From an uncultured Eubacterium sp. (lineage in GTDB: Bacteria; Bacillota; Clostridia; Lachnospirales; Lachnospiraceae), in contig CAOKNO010000015.1 of NCBI GenBank assembly GCA_948470065.1, positions 1 to 44,452 on the forward strand: a stretch of DNA of 44,452 nt, given 5' to 3'. Within the stretch, counting starts at the first letter, position 1. Every line of letters starts with the position of its first letter. The notes beneath the pieces are model-generated. The model did not search any database. It was not told the origin of the DNA and worked only from the letters and a program-made list of their open reading frames with translations. Of the stretch, positions 33,826 through 41,322 are shown one piece after another. A program made the translations under genes and the position numbers.

Positions 33826-33863
33826 CAAAAAGGAATCCATAGCCGTCCTATAAATTCCCTTTT
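33826..33863 (-). terminator. Rho-independent terminator of codY
   Basis: On the minus strand AAAAGGGAAT pairs with ATTCCTTTTT (10 bp, one G-U), with an inner ATAG/CTAT pairing in the loop; the stem ends in a T-run. It lies 34 bases after the codY stop and separates codY from the flagellar operon. Confidence 0.75.
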
Positions 33864-33897
33864 ATACGATCCATAACCAATTCCGTTTGGTTATATG

Positions 33898-34677
33898 CTA
33901 CATATTCTCTTTTTTCACCTTTTCCAATTCTTCAAACACCACATCGTTCAGCACCTTGATATAAGTCCCCTTCATCCCTGAAGATCTGGACTCAATCACC
34001 CCTGCGCTCTCAAACTTCCGCAGTGCGTTTACAATTACGCTCCGCGTGATCCCTACGCGGTCTGCAATTTTGCTTGCTACTAAAACCCCTTCCTTCCCCT
34101 CCATTTCAGCAAAAATATGGGTGATTGCCTCTAACTCCGAAAAAGAAAGCGTGCCAATCGCAGATTTCACAATCTGAAGCTTCCGGCTCTCCTCCGCGTT
34201 CTCTTCGTTCACTGAACGCATCATCTCAAGCCCGACTACTGTGGTGCCATATTCACATAATATAATATCGTCAATACTATATGGATCCTTTAACCGGTAT
34301 ACAAACAGGGTGCCCAACCGTTCACCTGCAATATTGATCGGCGTAATGATTGCTCTGTATTGTATCACCTCTTCCGAAACAAACCCCAATGTCTCCAGGT
34401 TGACATTTTCTTTTGTAGATAAAATGCCAAGAAGCCTTTCATTCAATAAGCTGTCAATAAAACCGCCCACCTCATCGGCAATCAGTTCCCGGATTTCTTC
34501 TATCCCGGTGGCCTTGCTGGCGCCCAATACCTTGCCTTTTTTACTGATAACTAAGATATTAGACTCCAAAATTTCTGTCAAAACCTTACAAATATCATTA
34601 AAGACTACCTTTGAGGAGTTGCTGTTATGCAGTAGTTTATTAATCTTCCTTGTCTTATCCAACAGCTGCACACTCAT
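33898..34677 (-). CDS. codY: Global GTP/branched-chain amino acid-sensing repressor CodY
   Basis: CodY senses isoleucine/leucine/valine and GTP and represses nutrient-limitation genes, in many Firmicutes also motility. The 259-residue product has an N-terminal GAF-like sensor (1-155, starting MSVQLLDKTRKINKLLHNSN) and a C-terminal winged helix (about 200-259) with the DNA-recognition stretch ASKIADRVGITRSVIVNALR. The start is the ATG at 34677 with GAGGAGG upstream; the frame runs 36 bases further up without a site. It lies just upstream of the fla/che operon, as in B. subtilis, but here without clpQY and xerC. A CodY box lies in its own promoter. Confidence 0.98.
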   Translation of the reverse strand: MSVQLLDKTRKINKLLHNSNSSKVVFNDICKVLTEILESNILVISKKGKVLGASKATGIEEIRELIADEVGGFIDSLLNERLLGILSTKENVNLETLGFVSEEVIQYRAIITPINIAGERLGTLFVYRLKDPYSIDDIILCEYGTTVVGLEMMRSVNEENAEESRKLQIVKSAIGTLSFSELEAITHIFAEMEGKEGVLVASKIADRVGITRSVIVNALRKFESAGVIESRSSGMKGTYIKVLNDVVFEELEKVKKENM

Positions 34678-34722
34678 AACTATACCTCCTCTTTTGACCC
34701 CATAAACCATCAACTGTCTTGC

Positions 34723-34751
34723 ATTTTACCACAATTTTCACAAAAATTCAA
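34723..34751 (-). promoter_or_regulatory. Promoter of codY
   Basis: On the minus strand TTGAAT (34746-34751), a 17-base spacer and TAAAAT (34723-34728). The start is predicted near 34716, about 40 bases before the codY ATG. A CodY-box-like sequence fills most of the spacer. Confidence 0.75.
34733..34747 (-). promoter_or_regulatory. Probable CodY-binding box in the codY promoter
   Basis: The plus-strand 15-mer AATTTTCACAAAAAT differs at two positions from the known CodY consensus AATTTTCWGAAAATT. It sits between the -35 and -10 of the codY promoter, touching the -35. Autorepression of codY through such a site is known in other Firmicutes. The motif match is seen; binding is inferred. Confidence 0.65.
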
Positions 34752-34822
34752 TAACTTTCTACTATTTTCGCATTTCCTGCCCAACAGCCGGCGTATGGAC
34801 GCCCAAGGAAGCCCCTATGCTT

Positions 34823-36904
34823 TTATGCTCCTTTTCCTTCTTCTTTCCCTTTCACAAACCCGCATTGCTGGTCAATGCACACAAGCTTATTCCCCTTCTC
34901 CACCAAGCATCCGCCGCATTCCGGGCATTTCTCTTTGGACGGCTTCTGCCAAGACATGAAATCACACTCTGGATTGTCCTCACAGCCGTAATACTTCCGC
35001 CCCTTTTTCGTCTTCTTCAAAACAACTTCCTTGCCGCATTCCGGGCACGGTACGCCAATTTTCTCCAAATATGGCTTCGTATTCCGGCAATCCGGGAATC
35101 CAGGGCATGCCAAGAACTTGCCGTGCGGCCCGTACTTCACCACCATATTCCTGCCGCACAAATCGCAGATAACGTCCGTTACCTCATCCTCAATATCTAT
35201 TTTTTCCAATTCCTGCTCCGCTGTCTGGACGGCCCGTTCCAAATCGGGATAAAAGTTGCTGATAACTGCTTTCCAGCCGACGTTCCCTTCCGCCACCTTG
35301 TCCAGCAAGGACTCCAGGTTCGCTGTAAACCGTTCGTCCACAATTGTGGGGAACGCATCTTTCATAATGGAATTGACCACTTCGCCCAATTCTGTGATGT
35401 AGAGGTTTTTATTCTCCTTTACCACATACCGCCTGCCCAGCAGCGTGGTTATCGTAGGCGCATAAGTGCTTGGGCGCCCAATCCCGAGTTCCTCTAAGGC
35501 CTTTACCAAGGACGCCTCTGTAAAATGCGCCGGCGGCTGGGTAAAATGCTGTTTCTCTTCGAGTTCCTTCTTCTCAAGCTTTGTATCTTTGTCCACAGAT
35601 TTGAGCAATACGTTATCGCCTGGTTTCTCGTCTTCTTCCCCGGAATACACCGATAAGAACCCCTCAAAAGCAACCTTGGAAGCGGAAACATGGAACCGGT
35701 AATCCCCCGCCCCAATCTGGATGGACGTCGTTTCATAGATTGCCTGGCTCATACGGCTGGCCGCAAAACGGTTCCAAATCAGCCGGTACAAGCGGAACTG
35801 GTCGCGGCTCAAAGAATCCTTTATCTGCACAGGCGTCCTAGTGATGTCGGAAGGGCGGATTGCTTCATGGGCGTCTTGGATCTTCGTCCCGCTTTTCTTG
35901 ACTTGCCCTTCCTTCGCAATGTATTTCTCACCATAAGCCTCTTTGATATATTCCCTGGCAGCCTTCTCGGCCTCTTCAGACACCCGGACAGAATCCGTCC
36001 TCAGATAAGTAATCACACCGACCGTACCCTGCCCCTTGATATCAATCCCCTCATAAAGCTGCTGTGCCAGCCGCATGGTCTTTTGGGTAGAAAAGTTCAG
36101 AGACTTGGCAGCTTCCTGCTGTAATGTGCTTGTGGTGAATGGAAGCGGAGCCTTTTTCGCCCGTTCCCCCTTTTTTACCTCCAGCACACGAAATGTTTGT
36201 TGTTCCAGTTCTTTGCAAATCTGGCCGATTTGGGATTTCGATTTTATCTCCAGCTTCCCATCCTTATCCCCGTAAAATTTCGCAGCCAAAAGCTTTTTCT
36301 CCCCTGGTATGGCAAGCTTCGCCTCCAAAGTCCAATATTCCTCTGGGATAAAAGCGTTAATTTCCTCTTCCCGATCGCTGATGATCCGCAGCGCAACAGA
36401 CTGGACGCGTCCTGCGCTCAGCCCCCTCTTCACCTTTGCCCATAAGAGCGGGCTGATCCGGTATCCCACCATCCGATCCAACATACGGCGCGCCTGCTGT
36501 GCGTCCACAAGGTTCATATCAATCCCACGCGCCTGCTTCAGGGAAGCTTTTACTGCATTTTTCGTGATTTCATTAAAACTGATCCGGTAAATGCGTTTCC
36601 CTTCCAGCTTCAACGCCTTTGACAAATGCCAGGAAATCGCTTCCCCCTCCCGGTCGGGGTCAGTGGCAAGATACACCTTTTCCGCCTTCTTGACCTCCTT
36701 GCGCAGGTTCGCAAGTATCTCCCCTTTCCCGCGGATGGTAATGTATTTTGGCTCATAGCCATGCTCTACGTCTATACCTAACTGGCTTTTGGGCAAGTCC
36801 CGTACATGCCCGTTAGAAGCCGCCACTTCATAATTCTTCCCCAGAAATTTTTTAATTGTCTTCACCTTTGCTGGTGATTCCACAATAACAAGATACTTAG
36901 CCAT
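34823..36904 (-). CDS. topA: DNA topoisomerase I (type IA)
   Basis: TopA relaxes negative supercoils through a single-strand break. The 693-residue product has an N-terminal Toprim domain (YLVIVESPAKVKTIKKFLGK; acidic motif TDPDREGEA at 81-89), the active-site Tyr300 in VITYLRTDSVRVS, and three C-terminal C4 zinc ribbons (CDLCGRNMV, CPECGKEVV and CPECGGCLV units, about 575-690). AAAAGGAG precedes the ATG. The order dprA - topA - codY is conserved in Firmicutes. Length and motifs are normal. Confidence 0.98.
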   Translation of the reverse strand: MAKYLVIVESPAKVKTIKKFLGKNYEVAASNGHVRDLPKSQLGIDVEHGYEPKYITIRGKGEILANLRKEVKKAEKVYLATDPDREGEAISWHLSKALKLEGKRIYRISFNEITKNAVKASLKQARGIDMNLVDAQQARRMLDRMVGYRISPLLWAKVKRGLSAGRVQSVALRIISDREEEINAFIPEEYWTLEAKLAIPGEKKLLAAKFYGDKDGKLEIKSKSQIGQICKELEQQTFRVLEVKKGERAKKAPLPFTTSTLQQEAAKSLNFSTQKTMRLAQQLYEGIDIKGQGTVGVITYLRTDSVRVSEEAEKAAREYIKEAYGEKYIAKEGQVKKSGTKIQDAHEAIRPSDITRTPVQIKDSLSRDQFRLYRLIWNRFAASRMSQAIYETTSIQIGAGDYRFHVSASKVAFEGFLSVYSGEEDEKPGDNVLLKSVDKDTKLEKKELEEKQHFTQPPAHFTEASLVKALEELGIGRPSTYAPTITTLLGRRYVVKENKNLYITELGEVVNSIMKDAFPTIVDERFTANLESLLDKVAEGNVGWKAVISNFYPDLERAVQTAEQELEKIDIEDEVTDVICDLCGRNMVVKYGPHGKFLACPGFPDCRNTKPYLEKIGVPCPECGKEVVLKKTKKGRKYYGCEDNPECDFMSWQKPSKEKCPECGGCLVEKGNKLVCIDQQCGFVKGKEEGKGA

Positions 36905-36990
36905 ATCTCTGCTCCTTTTTCATCCCCACGTCAGTATGCCCGGCAGCGCGCCCACCGGATCTGGGCCAGGAGATTCCTCTCCTGCCCCTG

Positions 36991-38094
36991 CTATCCGCCA
37001 GACCCCTCCGCCTGGACAAAATAATTCTTATAAACCTCCGAAACGCGGCCTTGTCCTTGCAAAATATCCAGGCAATCCAAAAGCCCTGCCAAGGAAATAC
37101 CTGTTTCTTCCATTAATTCATCTAAACTTTTGGGAGTAAAACCCAGACAACTATACACCAAACAATCCGATATTTCAAGATTTATTTTCTTCTGGCTGCC
37201 GAAAGGGCTTCTGCCTGCCCTCAGAAGATCCAGTTCTTCTAGCAAATCCTCGGGCGAAAGAACGATCCCGGCTCCCTGGCGGATTAAGCGGTTTGCCCCT
37301 TTGCTCATAACGTCTCCGATCCGTCCTGGGACAGCATACACCTCTTTGCCTTGTTCCAAAGCAAAATCCGCCGTAATCAACGCCCCGCTGCGCTCCTTCG
37401 CCTCAACCACAACGACCACGTCTGCCAGCCCGCTGATTAGGCGGTTCCTTTGTGGGAACAGCATCGCATAAGGGCGTGTCTTCGGCGGATATTCCGAAAC
37501 CAGGCCTCCTTGCCTTGGCACCGCGCCATACAGTTCCCGGTTTTCAGCCGGGTAGCACACGTCTATGCCGCACCCCAGCACGCCAAACGTCCTGCCGCCC
37601 GCCCGAAGCGCGCCACGATGCCCTGCCCCATCAATCCCAGCCGCAAGCCCGCTCAGCACTTCTGCGCCTGCCTGCGCAAGGCTGGCCCCAATACGCTCCG
37701 CCACCGTCTTCCCATAGAGGGAGCAGCCTCTCGCCCCTACTACCGCTACTGCCGGCCTTGCGTCATCCGGCAGGCTGCCCTTGACGAACAGGCCATATGG
37801 CGGATTGTAGATATCTTTAAGCCTGCCAGGATACCCTGGCCTTTGCCAAAGCGCCAGCCATATCCCTTGTTCGCTGCAAATCCCTGTTTCTTCTTGCAGT
37901 TTTTGTTTCGTCTTTTTCTGCCCTTCCCTCAGCTTCTGTTTCTCAAGCCCTGTCAGGCATGGAAGCGCTGCAATGGCAGGCTCCTTTAAGCCATACAGTT
38001 CCTCCAGTTCTGGGAACAGGCGTTTTAACTGTATTTTCTTCCTGCCTGCAATGGGGATCAGCCCTGCCAGCCAATATTCATACAGATCCATCAT
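36991..38094 (-). CDS. dprA: DNA-processing protein DprA (Smf)
   Basis: DprA loads RecA on incoming single-stranded DNA during transformation. The 367-residue product has an N-terminal helical domain (1-75), a Rossmann-fold core (about 110-300: VAVVGARGCSLYGKTVAERI, GLAAGIDGAGHRGAL, RSGALITADFALEQGKEVYA) and a C-terminal winged-helix-like segment (about 315-360). Its start overlaps the comM stop by 4 bases (ATGA). Natural competence in this organism is not proven by this gene alone, as many non-transformable Clostridia keep it. Confidence 0.97.
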   Translation of the reverse strand: MMDLYEYWLAGLIPIAGRKKIQLKRLFPELEELYGLKEPAIAALPCLTGLEKQKLREGQKKTKQKLQEETGICSEQGIWLALWQRPGYPGRLKDIYNPPYGLFVKGSLPDDARPAVAVVGARGCSLYGKTVAERIGASLAQAGAEVLSGLAAGIDGAGHRGALRAGGRTFGVLGCGIDVCYPAENRELYGAVPRQGGLVSEYPPKTRPYAMLFPQRNRLISGLADVVVVVEAKERSGALITADFALEQGKEVYAVPGRIGDVMSKGANRLIRQGAGIVLSPEDLLEELDLLRAGRSPFGSQKKINLEISDCLVYSCLGFTPKSLDELMEETGISLAGLLDCLDILQGQGRVSEVYKNYFVQAEGSGG

Positions 38095-39638
38095 ATGGCT
38101 ACCCCCCAGACATTCCGGTCGATGCTCCGGTATTGGATGCTCTCAAGGATATGGCGGCGCGCAATCCGCCCTGCCCCTTCCAAATCCGCAATGGTTCGCG
38201 CTACCTTCAGGATCCTGTAATATCCCCTTACCGTCAGTTCAAGCCGGTCGAACGATGCCTGGAGCAACGCTTTTGCATCCGGCTCCATCGGACAGTAATC
38301 TTTTGCGCCAGACGCCGGGATCTGGCTGTTATACGAGATCCTGGCTCCTGCAAACCGCGCCTGTTGGATCCTTTGTGCTGCCTGGATACGTTCCCGGATC
38401 TCAGATGAACTTTCCCCTTCCGGCTTACGCGCCAGATCCAAAGCCTTTATCCTTTTTACCTCCACGCAGAGATCCATCCGATCCAGCAAAGGCCGGCTAA
38501 TCTTATGCAGGTGACGCCTTATCATCGCAGATGTACAAGTACATTTGTTCCGATCCGGGAAATACCCACAGTTGCAAGGGTTCATCGCAGCCACAAGCAT
38601 AATGTCAGCCGGGAAGACATACGTCCCGCTGCTGCGCACCAGCCGGATGGCGCCTTCTTCTAAGGGCTGCCGTAAGGTTTCCAGCGCCCCTTTCTGAAAT
38701 TCCGTCAATTCATCCAAAAACAGCACGCCCTTATGGGCAAGGCTGATTTCACCAGGCTTCGGGACTACGCCTCCTCCCACAAGCCCAGAAACCGTAATGG
38801 TATGGTGCGGGCTTTGGAACGGCCTGGACAAAAAGCATGGTTCGCGCTGGGCAAACCTTCCGCTTACACTGTAGATCTTGGCAATTTCCAAAGCCTCCTC
38901 TTCTGAGAGCGGCGGCAGGATAGACGTAAGCGCCTGGGCCGCCATGGTCTTGCCGGAGCCTGGCATACCAAGCATCAGCAGGTTGTGCCTGCCACAGGCA
39001 GCAACCTCACACGCACGTTTCAGCATTTTCTGCCCATGGATATCTGCAAAATCGCAAGCTGCTTGCTGCTCCTTCCTAGAATATCCTTTTGCCTGTCCCT
39101 CCCATCCATACGCCGTTTTATCTTTATGGAATTGCCCCAGCAAGGCAACGACCTGGTCTAGGCTGTCTGCGGGCAGGATCTTCATCCCTTTCGCAATTTG
39201 CGCTTCCCTGGCGTTTTCCCGCGGGACACAGACCACATCCTTTTCGGCCTCCCTGGCAGCCAGCGCCATAGGCAGGATCCCCGCAGTCGGCAGGATTTCC
39301 CCGTTGAGGCTGAGTTCCCCCGCAAATAAGATCCCATCCAAATACGCCTGCGGGATCTCTCCATAAGCGGCAAGCACAGAGAGTGCGATGGGCAAGTCAA
39401 ACCCTGTCCCAGCCTTCCGGATATCAGCCGGGTGCAGGCTTACTGTGACCCGTTTCGGCGCAAGGCGGATACCGCTGTTGCGGATGGCCGCTTTCACCCG
39501 CTCCTTCGCTTCCCTCACTTCCGAAGAAAGCGCGCCCACCATCTCAAATGACGGCATACCTTCGCATACGTCCGCCTCCACTTGGATCAGCAGGCTCTGG
39601 ATGCCGCAGACAATCGCTGTCGATACTATACTATACAA
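38091..39638 (-). CDS. comM: ComM/YifB-family AAA+ Mg-chelatase-like ATPase
   Basis: ComM homologues are hexameric helicases that drive branch migration in natural transformation. The 515-residue product has an N-terminal Lon protease-like domain (about 15-170; VTVSLHPADIRKAGTGFDLP), the AAA+ core with Walker A MPGSGKT (225-231), Walker B VLFLDELTEFQ, the arginine-rich lid, and the Cys cluster CNCGYFPDRNKCTC of the Mg-chelatase family. The start is a TTG at 39638 with GGGAGG about 5 bases upstream. A promoter lies 60 bases upstream. It is coupled to dprA. Confidence 0.95.
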   Translation of the reverse strand: MYSIVSTAIVCGIQSLLIQVEADVCEGMPSFEMVGALSSEVREAKERVKAAIRNSGIRLAPKRVTVSLHPADIRKAGTGFDLPIALSVLAAYGEIPQAYLDGILFAGELSLNGEILPTAGILPMALAAREAEKDVVCVPRENAREAQIAKGMKILPADSLDQVVALLGQFHKDKTAYGWEGQAKGYSRKEQQAACDFADIHGQKMLKRACEVAACGRHNLLMLGMPGSGKTMAAQALTSILPPLSEEEALEIAKIYSVSGRFAQREPCFLSRPFQSPHHTITVSGLVGGGVVPKPGEISLAHKGVLFLDELTEFQKGALETLRQPLEEGAIRLVRSSGTYVFPADIMLVAAMNPCNCGYFPDRNKCTCTSAMIRRHLHKISRPLLDRMDLCVEVKRIKALDLARKPEGESSSEIRERIQAAQRIQQARFAGARISYNSQIPASGAKDYCPMEPDAKALLQASFDRLELTVRGYYRILKVARTIADLEGAGRIARRHILESIQYRSIDRNVWGVAI

Positions 39639-39700
39639 AAATACCTCCCTTTATGCTAGTTCGGGAATATGGGCAGACACGCCCGGAAAAAGATAAAGAT

Positions 39701-39729
39701 ATCATAACATACCTGCACCGTCCGTGCAA
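39701..39729 (-). promoter_or_regulatory. Possible extended -10 promoter of comM-dprA-topA
   Basis: On the minus strand TTGCAC (39724-39729), a 17-base spacer and TATGAT (39701-39706), with TG one base before the -10. The -35 is weak but the extended -10 compensates. The leader would be about 55 bases. Confidence 0.55.
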
Positions 39730-39762
39730 GGGGATGCCGTGTGCAAAAACGGCTGCCAGCAC

Positions 39763-39787
39763 GAGATTATGCAAAATGCATAATCTC
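39763..39787. repeat. Perfect 11-bp inverted repeat after sigK
   Basis: GAGATTATGCA (39763-39773) and TGCATAATCTC (39777-39787) are perfectly inverted around three bases. It begins 16 bases past the sigK stop. There is no T-run on either side, so it is either a weak terminator or an operator for a dimeric protein acting on the comM promoter, whose -35 is 34 bases away. Confidence 0.6.
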
Positions 39788-39802
39788 TGTACATCGCATA
39801 GC

Positions 39803-40432
39803 TTACATGGGATTCTCCATCTCCCTGCGAAGCTTTTCCAACGCACGTTTTTCTATCCTGCTGACATAAGAACGGGAAATCCCCAACCGATCGGCGATTT
39901 CACGCTGGGTTACTGGCTTTTGGTTATAAAGCCCATACCTCCATTTGATGATTTCCTGTTCCCTTTTGTTCAGTACCTTAGGTATCATTTCATAGACCCT
40001 TCTGGTGTTCCCCTTTAATTCTATTACTTCAAAGATGTCGCGATCCGTACTTTCAACTACATCCATCAGGTTTATCTGGTTCCCCTCTTTATCCGTCCCA
40101 ATCGGTTCATACAAAGACACTTCCCTAGAAGTCTTCTTCTTCCCACGGAAATACATCAGAAGCTCATTGTCAATGCAACGGGCCGCATACGTAGCCAGGC
40201 GGTTCCCACGTTCATAATTAAAAGTAGCTATGGCCTTGATTAAGCCGATTGTCCCAATCGAAATCAAATCTTCCATATCCTCTTCCCCATTCTGGTATTT
40301 CTTGGAAACATGGGCTACCAGCCTTAAGTTCCGTTCTACTAAAATCTGTCTAGCCTCAAGGTCGCCCTCTTTCATTTTTTCCAGATAATACTTTTCTTCC
40401 TCTGCGTCCAACGGCATTAAAAACGTTTCCAA
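39803..40432 (-). CDS. sigK: Sporulation sigma factor SigK (without visible pro-sequence)
   Basis: SigK is the late mother-cell sigma factor of sporulation. The product has region 2 (LVERNLRLVAHVSKKYQNGE, EDLISIGTIGLIKAIATFNY, LATYAARCIDNELLMYFR) and region 4 with helix-turn-helix VTQREIADRLGISRSYVSRI; the gene is intact, without a skin-type insertion. The N-terminus (TFLMPLDAEEEKYYLEKM) aligns with the mature form of B. subtilis SigK: no hydrophobic pro-sequence precedes it. I choose the TTG at 40432, with GAGGTG 6 bases upstream; a GTG at 40441 or ATG at 40417 are alternatives. The related SigE family is possible but the match in region 2 favours SigK. Confidence 0.88.
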   Translation of the reverse strand: METFLMPLDAEEEKYYLEKMKEGDLEARQILVERNLRLVAHVSKKYQNGEEDMEDLISIGTIGLIKAIATFNYERGNRLATYAARCIDNELLMYFRGKKKTSREVSLYEPIGTDKEGNQINLMDVVESTDRDIFEVIELKGNTRRVYEMIPKVLNKREQEIIKWRYGLYNQKPVTQREIADRLGISRSYVSRIEKRALEKLRREMENPM

Positions 40433-40518
40433 AATGCGCACCTCTAAGCTGATTTATTATATTCTATGAAAAATCAAGCTTCCAAGTGCATTTCCACCTC
40501 AGAAATAATTTTACCATC

Positions 40519-40546
40519 TTGAAAATACCGGAAAACGTAGTATACT
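40519..40546 (+). promoter_or_regulatory. Promoter of the DUF4250 gene
   Basis: TTGAAA (40519-40524), a 16-base spacer and TATACT (40541-40546) on the plus strand. Transcription would start near 40553, just before the Shine-Dalgarno AGGAGGTGAT, giving a leader of only about 14 bases. Confidence 0.65.
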
Positions 40547-40566
40547 GACCATCAGGAGGTGATAGG

Positions 40567-40743
40567 ATGGAATTGCCTAAAGATCCAGTGATGCTTTTGA
40601 GCGTCGTCAACATGTACCTGCGCGACCGCTACCCATCGCTGGAAGAATTTTGCCAAAGCAACGGCGTCAGCCAAAAAGATCTGATCCTCTCTTTGGCATC
40701 GATTGATTACCATTATGATCCAGAAAAAAACCGCTTTCTATAA
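40567..40743 (+). CDS. DUF4250 family small protein
   Basis: This 58-residue frame starts MELPKDPVMLLSVVNMYLRD, continues with RYPSLEEFCQSNGVSQKDLI and ends ASIDYHYDPEKNRFL. That is the whole pattern of the DUF4250 family, small Clostridia proteins of unknown function. It is predicted to be a compact helical cytoplasmic protein. A near-perfect Shine-Dalgarno (AGGAGGTGAT, 40554-40563) and a promoter precede it. It is the only plus-strand gene in the window and diverges from sigK. Its stop codon lies inside the loop and stem of the terminator at 40724-40750. Confidence 0.9.
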   Translation: MELPKDPVMLLSVVNMYLRDRYPSLEEFCQSNGVSQKDLILSLASIDYHYDPEKNRFL

Positions 40744-40750
40744 GCGGTTT
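40724..40750 (-). terminator. Terminator for the glgX-like/traX/DUF5662 unit, overlapping the DUF4250 end
   Basis: AAACCGCTT (40728-40736) and AAGCGGTTT (40742-40750) form a perfect 9-bp stem with a 5-base loop; on the minus strand seven T follow. It stops transcription coming from DUF5662. For the plus-strand gene the T-run is short (3), so it may act in both directions with different strength. Confidence 0.88.
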
Positions 40751-40779
40751 TCCCTGGCTCTCTATACGTCTCTTTGCAT

Positions 40780-41319
40780 TTAATACACATCCTGCTTCAA
40801 GACAACCTCTTTCACGTAACGGAACGCCGCTTCCTCGCCCTGTTGCGCCAGCATATGGAGCAAGGTTTCAAGCAGCGCCCGGGTGTCCTTGTGCAGGATA
40901 TAGTGTTCCTTGCCATTCTCGTAATATTCCAACGGGCTTCTGTCCGTATACTTCTCTTTCTGGTAATTTTTCGAGGCGGAGATACGGTCGATAAACATCT
41001 CGACCACATATTTTACTGGCATTTTCATGCCCGTTATGCCTTTTTCTTCCCCCGCCCCATAGTCAATCCAATATTCCAGATGATGCTTATTCCTGCCTTT
41101 GTGGTGCAGCCAGGCCGAAGAATACCCCTTTTCTTTGCGTTCCGCGTTATTGGGGCTTACGTTCCCCTGGAAATACCTGCACCCAACCAAGAACTCTGTA
41201 GGGCTGTATTTGGACAAATCATGCAAAAGCCCCTGACGGTACAGCCCCACGCGGAAGCATCCCTTTAGGACCAGCATTTTGTGATGGTTGATTGTCTTTA
41301 AATGTCGCCATGCTTTCAT
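40780..41319 (-). CDS. DUF5662 family protein (possible metal-binding, HD-like)
   Basis: The 179-residue product matches the DUF5662 pattern: NHHKMLVLKGCFRVGLYRQG, LLHDLSKYSPTEF (His33-Asp34), WLHHKGRNKHHLEYW (His72, 73, 79, 80) and a helical C-terminus with LLHMLAQQGE. The arrangement of His12/13, His33-Asp34 and the second His cluster recalls HD-type metal phosphohydrolases, but no activity is known to me. GGAG lies about 11 bases before the ATG, which follows the traX stop by 3 bases, so the two are co-transcribed. Annotation of this family as catalase, seen in some databases, is not supported by the sequence. Confidence 0.85.
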   Translation of the reverse strand: MKAWRHLKTINHHKMLVLKGCFRVGLYRQGLLHDLSKYSPTEFLVGCRYFQGNVSPNNAERKEKGYSSAWLHHKGRNKHHLEYWIDYGAGEEKGITGMKMPVKYVVEMFIDRISASKNYQKEKYTDRSPLEYYENGKEHYILHKDTRALLETLLHMLAQQGEEAAFRYVKEVVLKQDVY

Positions 41320-41322
41320 TAC

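Larger units (their letters stand above)
33551..33897 (-). other. codY-flgB intergenic region
   Basis: This 347-base gap holds, in transcription order, a hairpin just after the codY stop (33873-33894), the codY terminator (33826-33863), a GC-rich hairpin region (about 33730-33800), an AT-rich stretch, the fla/che promoter (33633-33662) and a leader of about 75 bases. I see no convincing gene; a 63-codon minus-strand frame (33649-33840) runs through terminator and promoter and looks like chance. Confidence 0.75.

Noticed and set aside
33649-33840. 63-codon minus-strand frame between codY and flgB
   Set aside because: It runs from the codY terminator into the -35 of the fla/che promoter, has no Shine-Dalgarno and an odd Arg/His/Phe-rich composition.
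36940-36990. Hairpin CAGGAGA/TCTCCTG between dprA and topA as a terminator
   Set aside because: No T-run follows and dprA-topA co-transcription is common; probably chance or a minor structure.
40455-40475. Sigma-E-like -10 (CATAGAAT) upstream of sigK
   Set aside because: It matches 7 of 8 positions, but no sigma-E-type -35 lies 13-15 bases upstream, so I do not call a promoter, although control of sigK by sigma-E would be expected.
40780-41319. Catalase annotation for the DUF5662 gene
   Set aside because: No haem-binding or catalase motif is present; only a His-rich HD-like pattern is visible.
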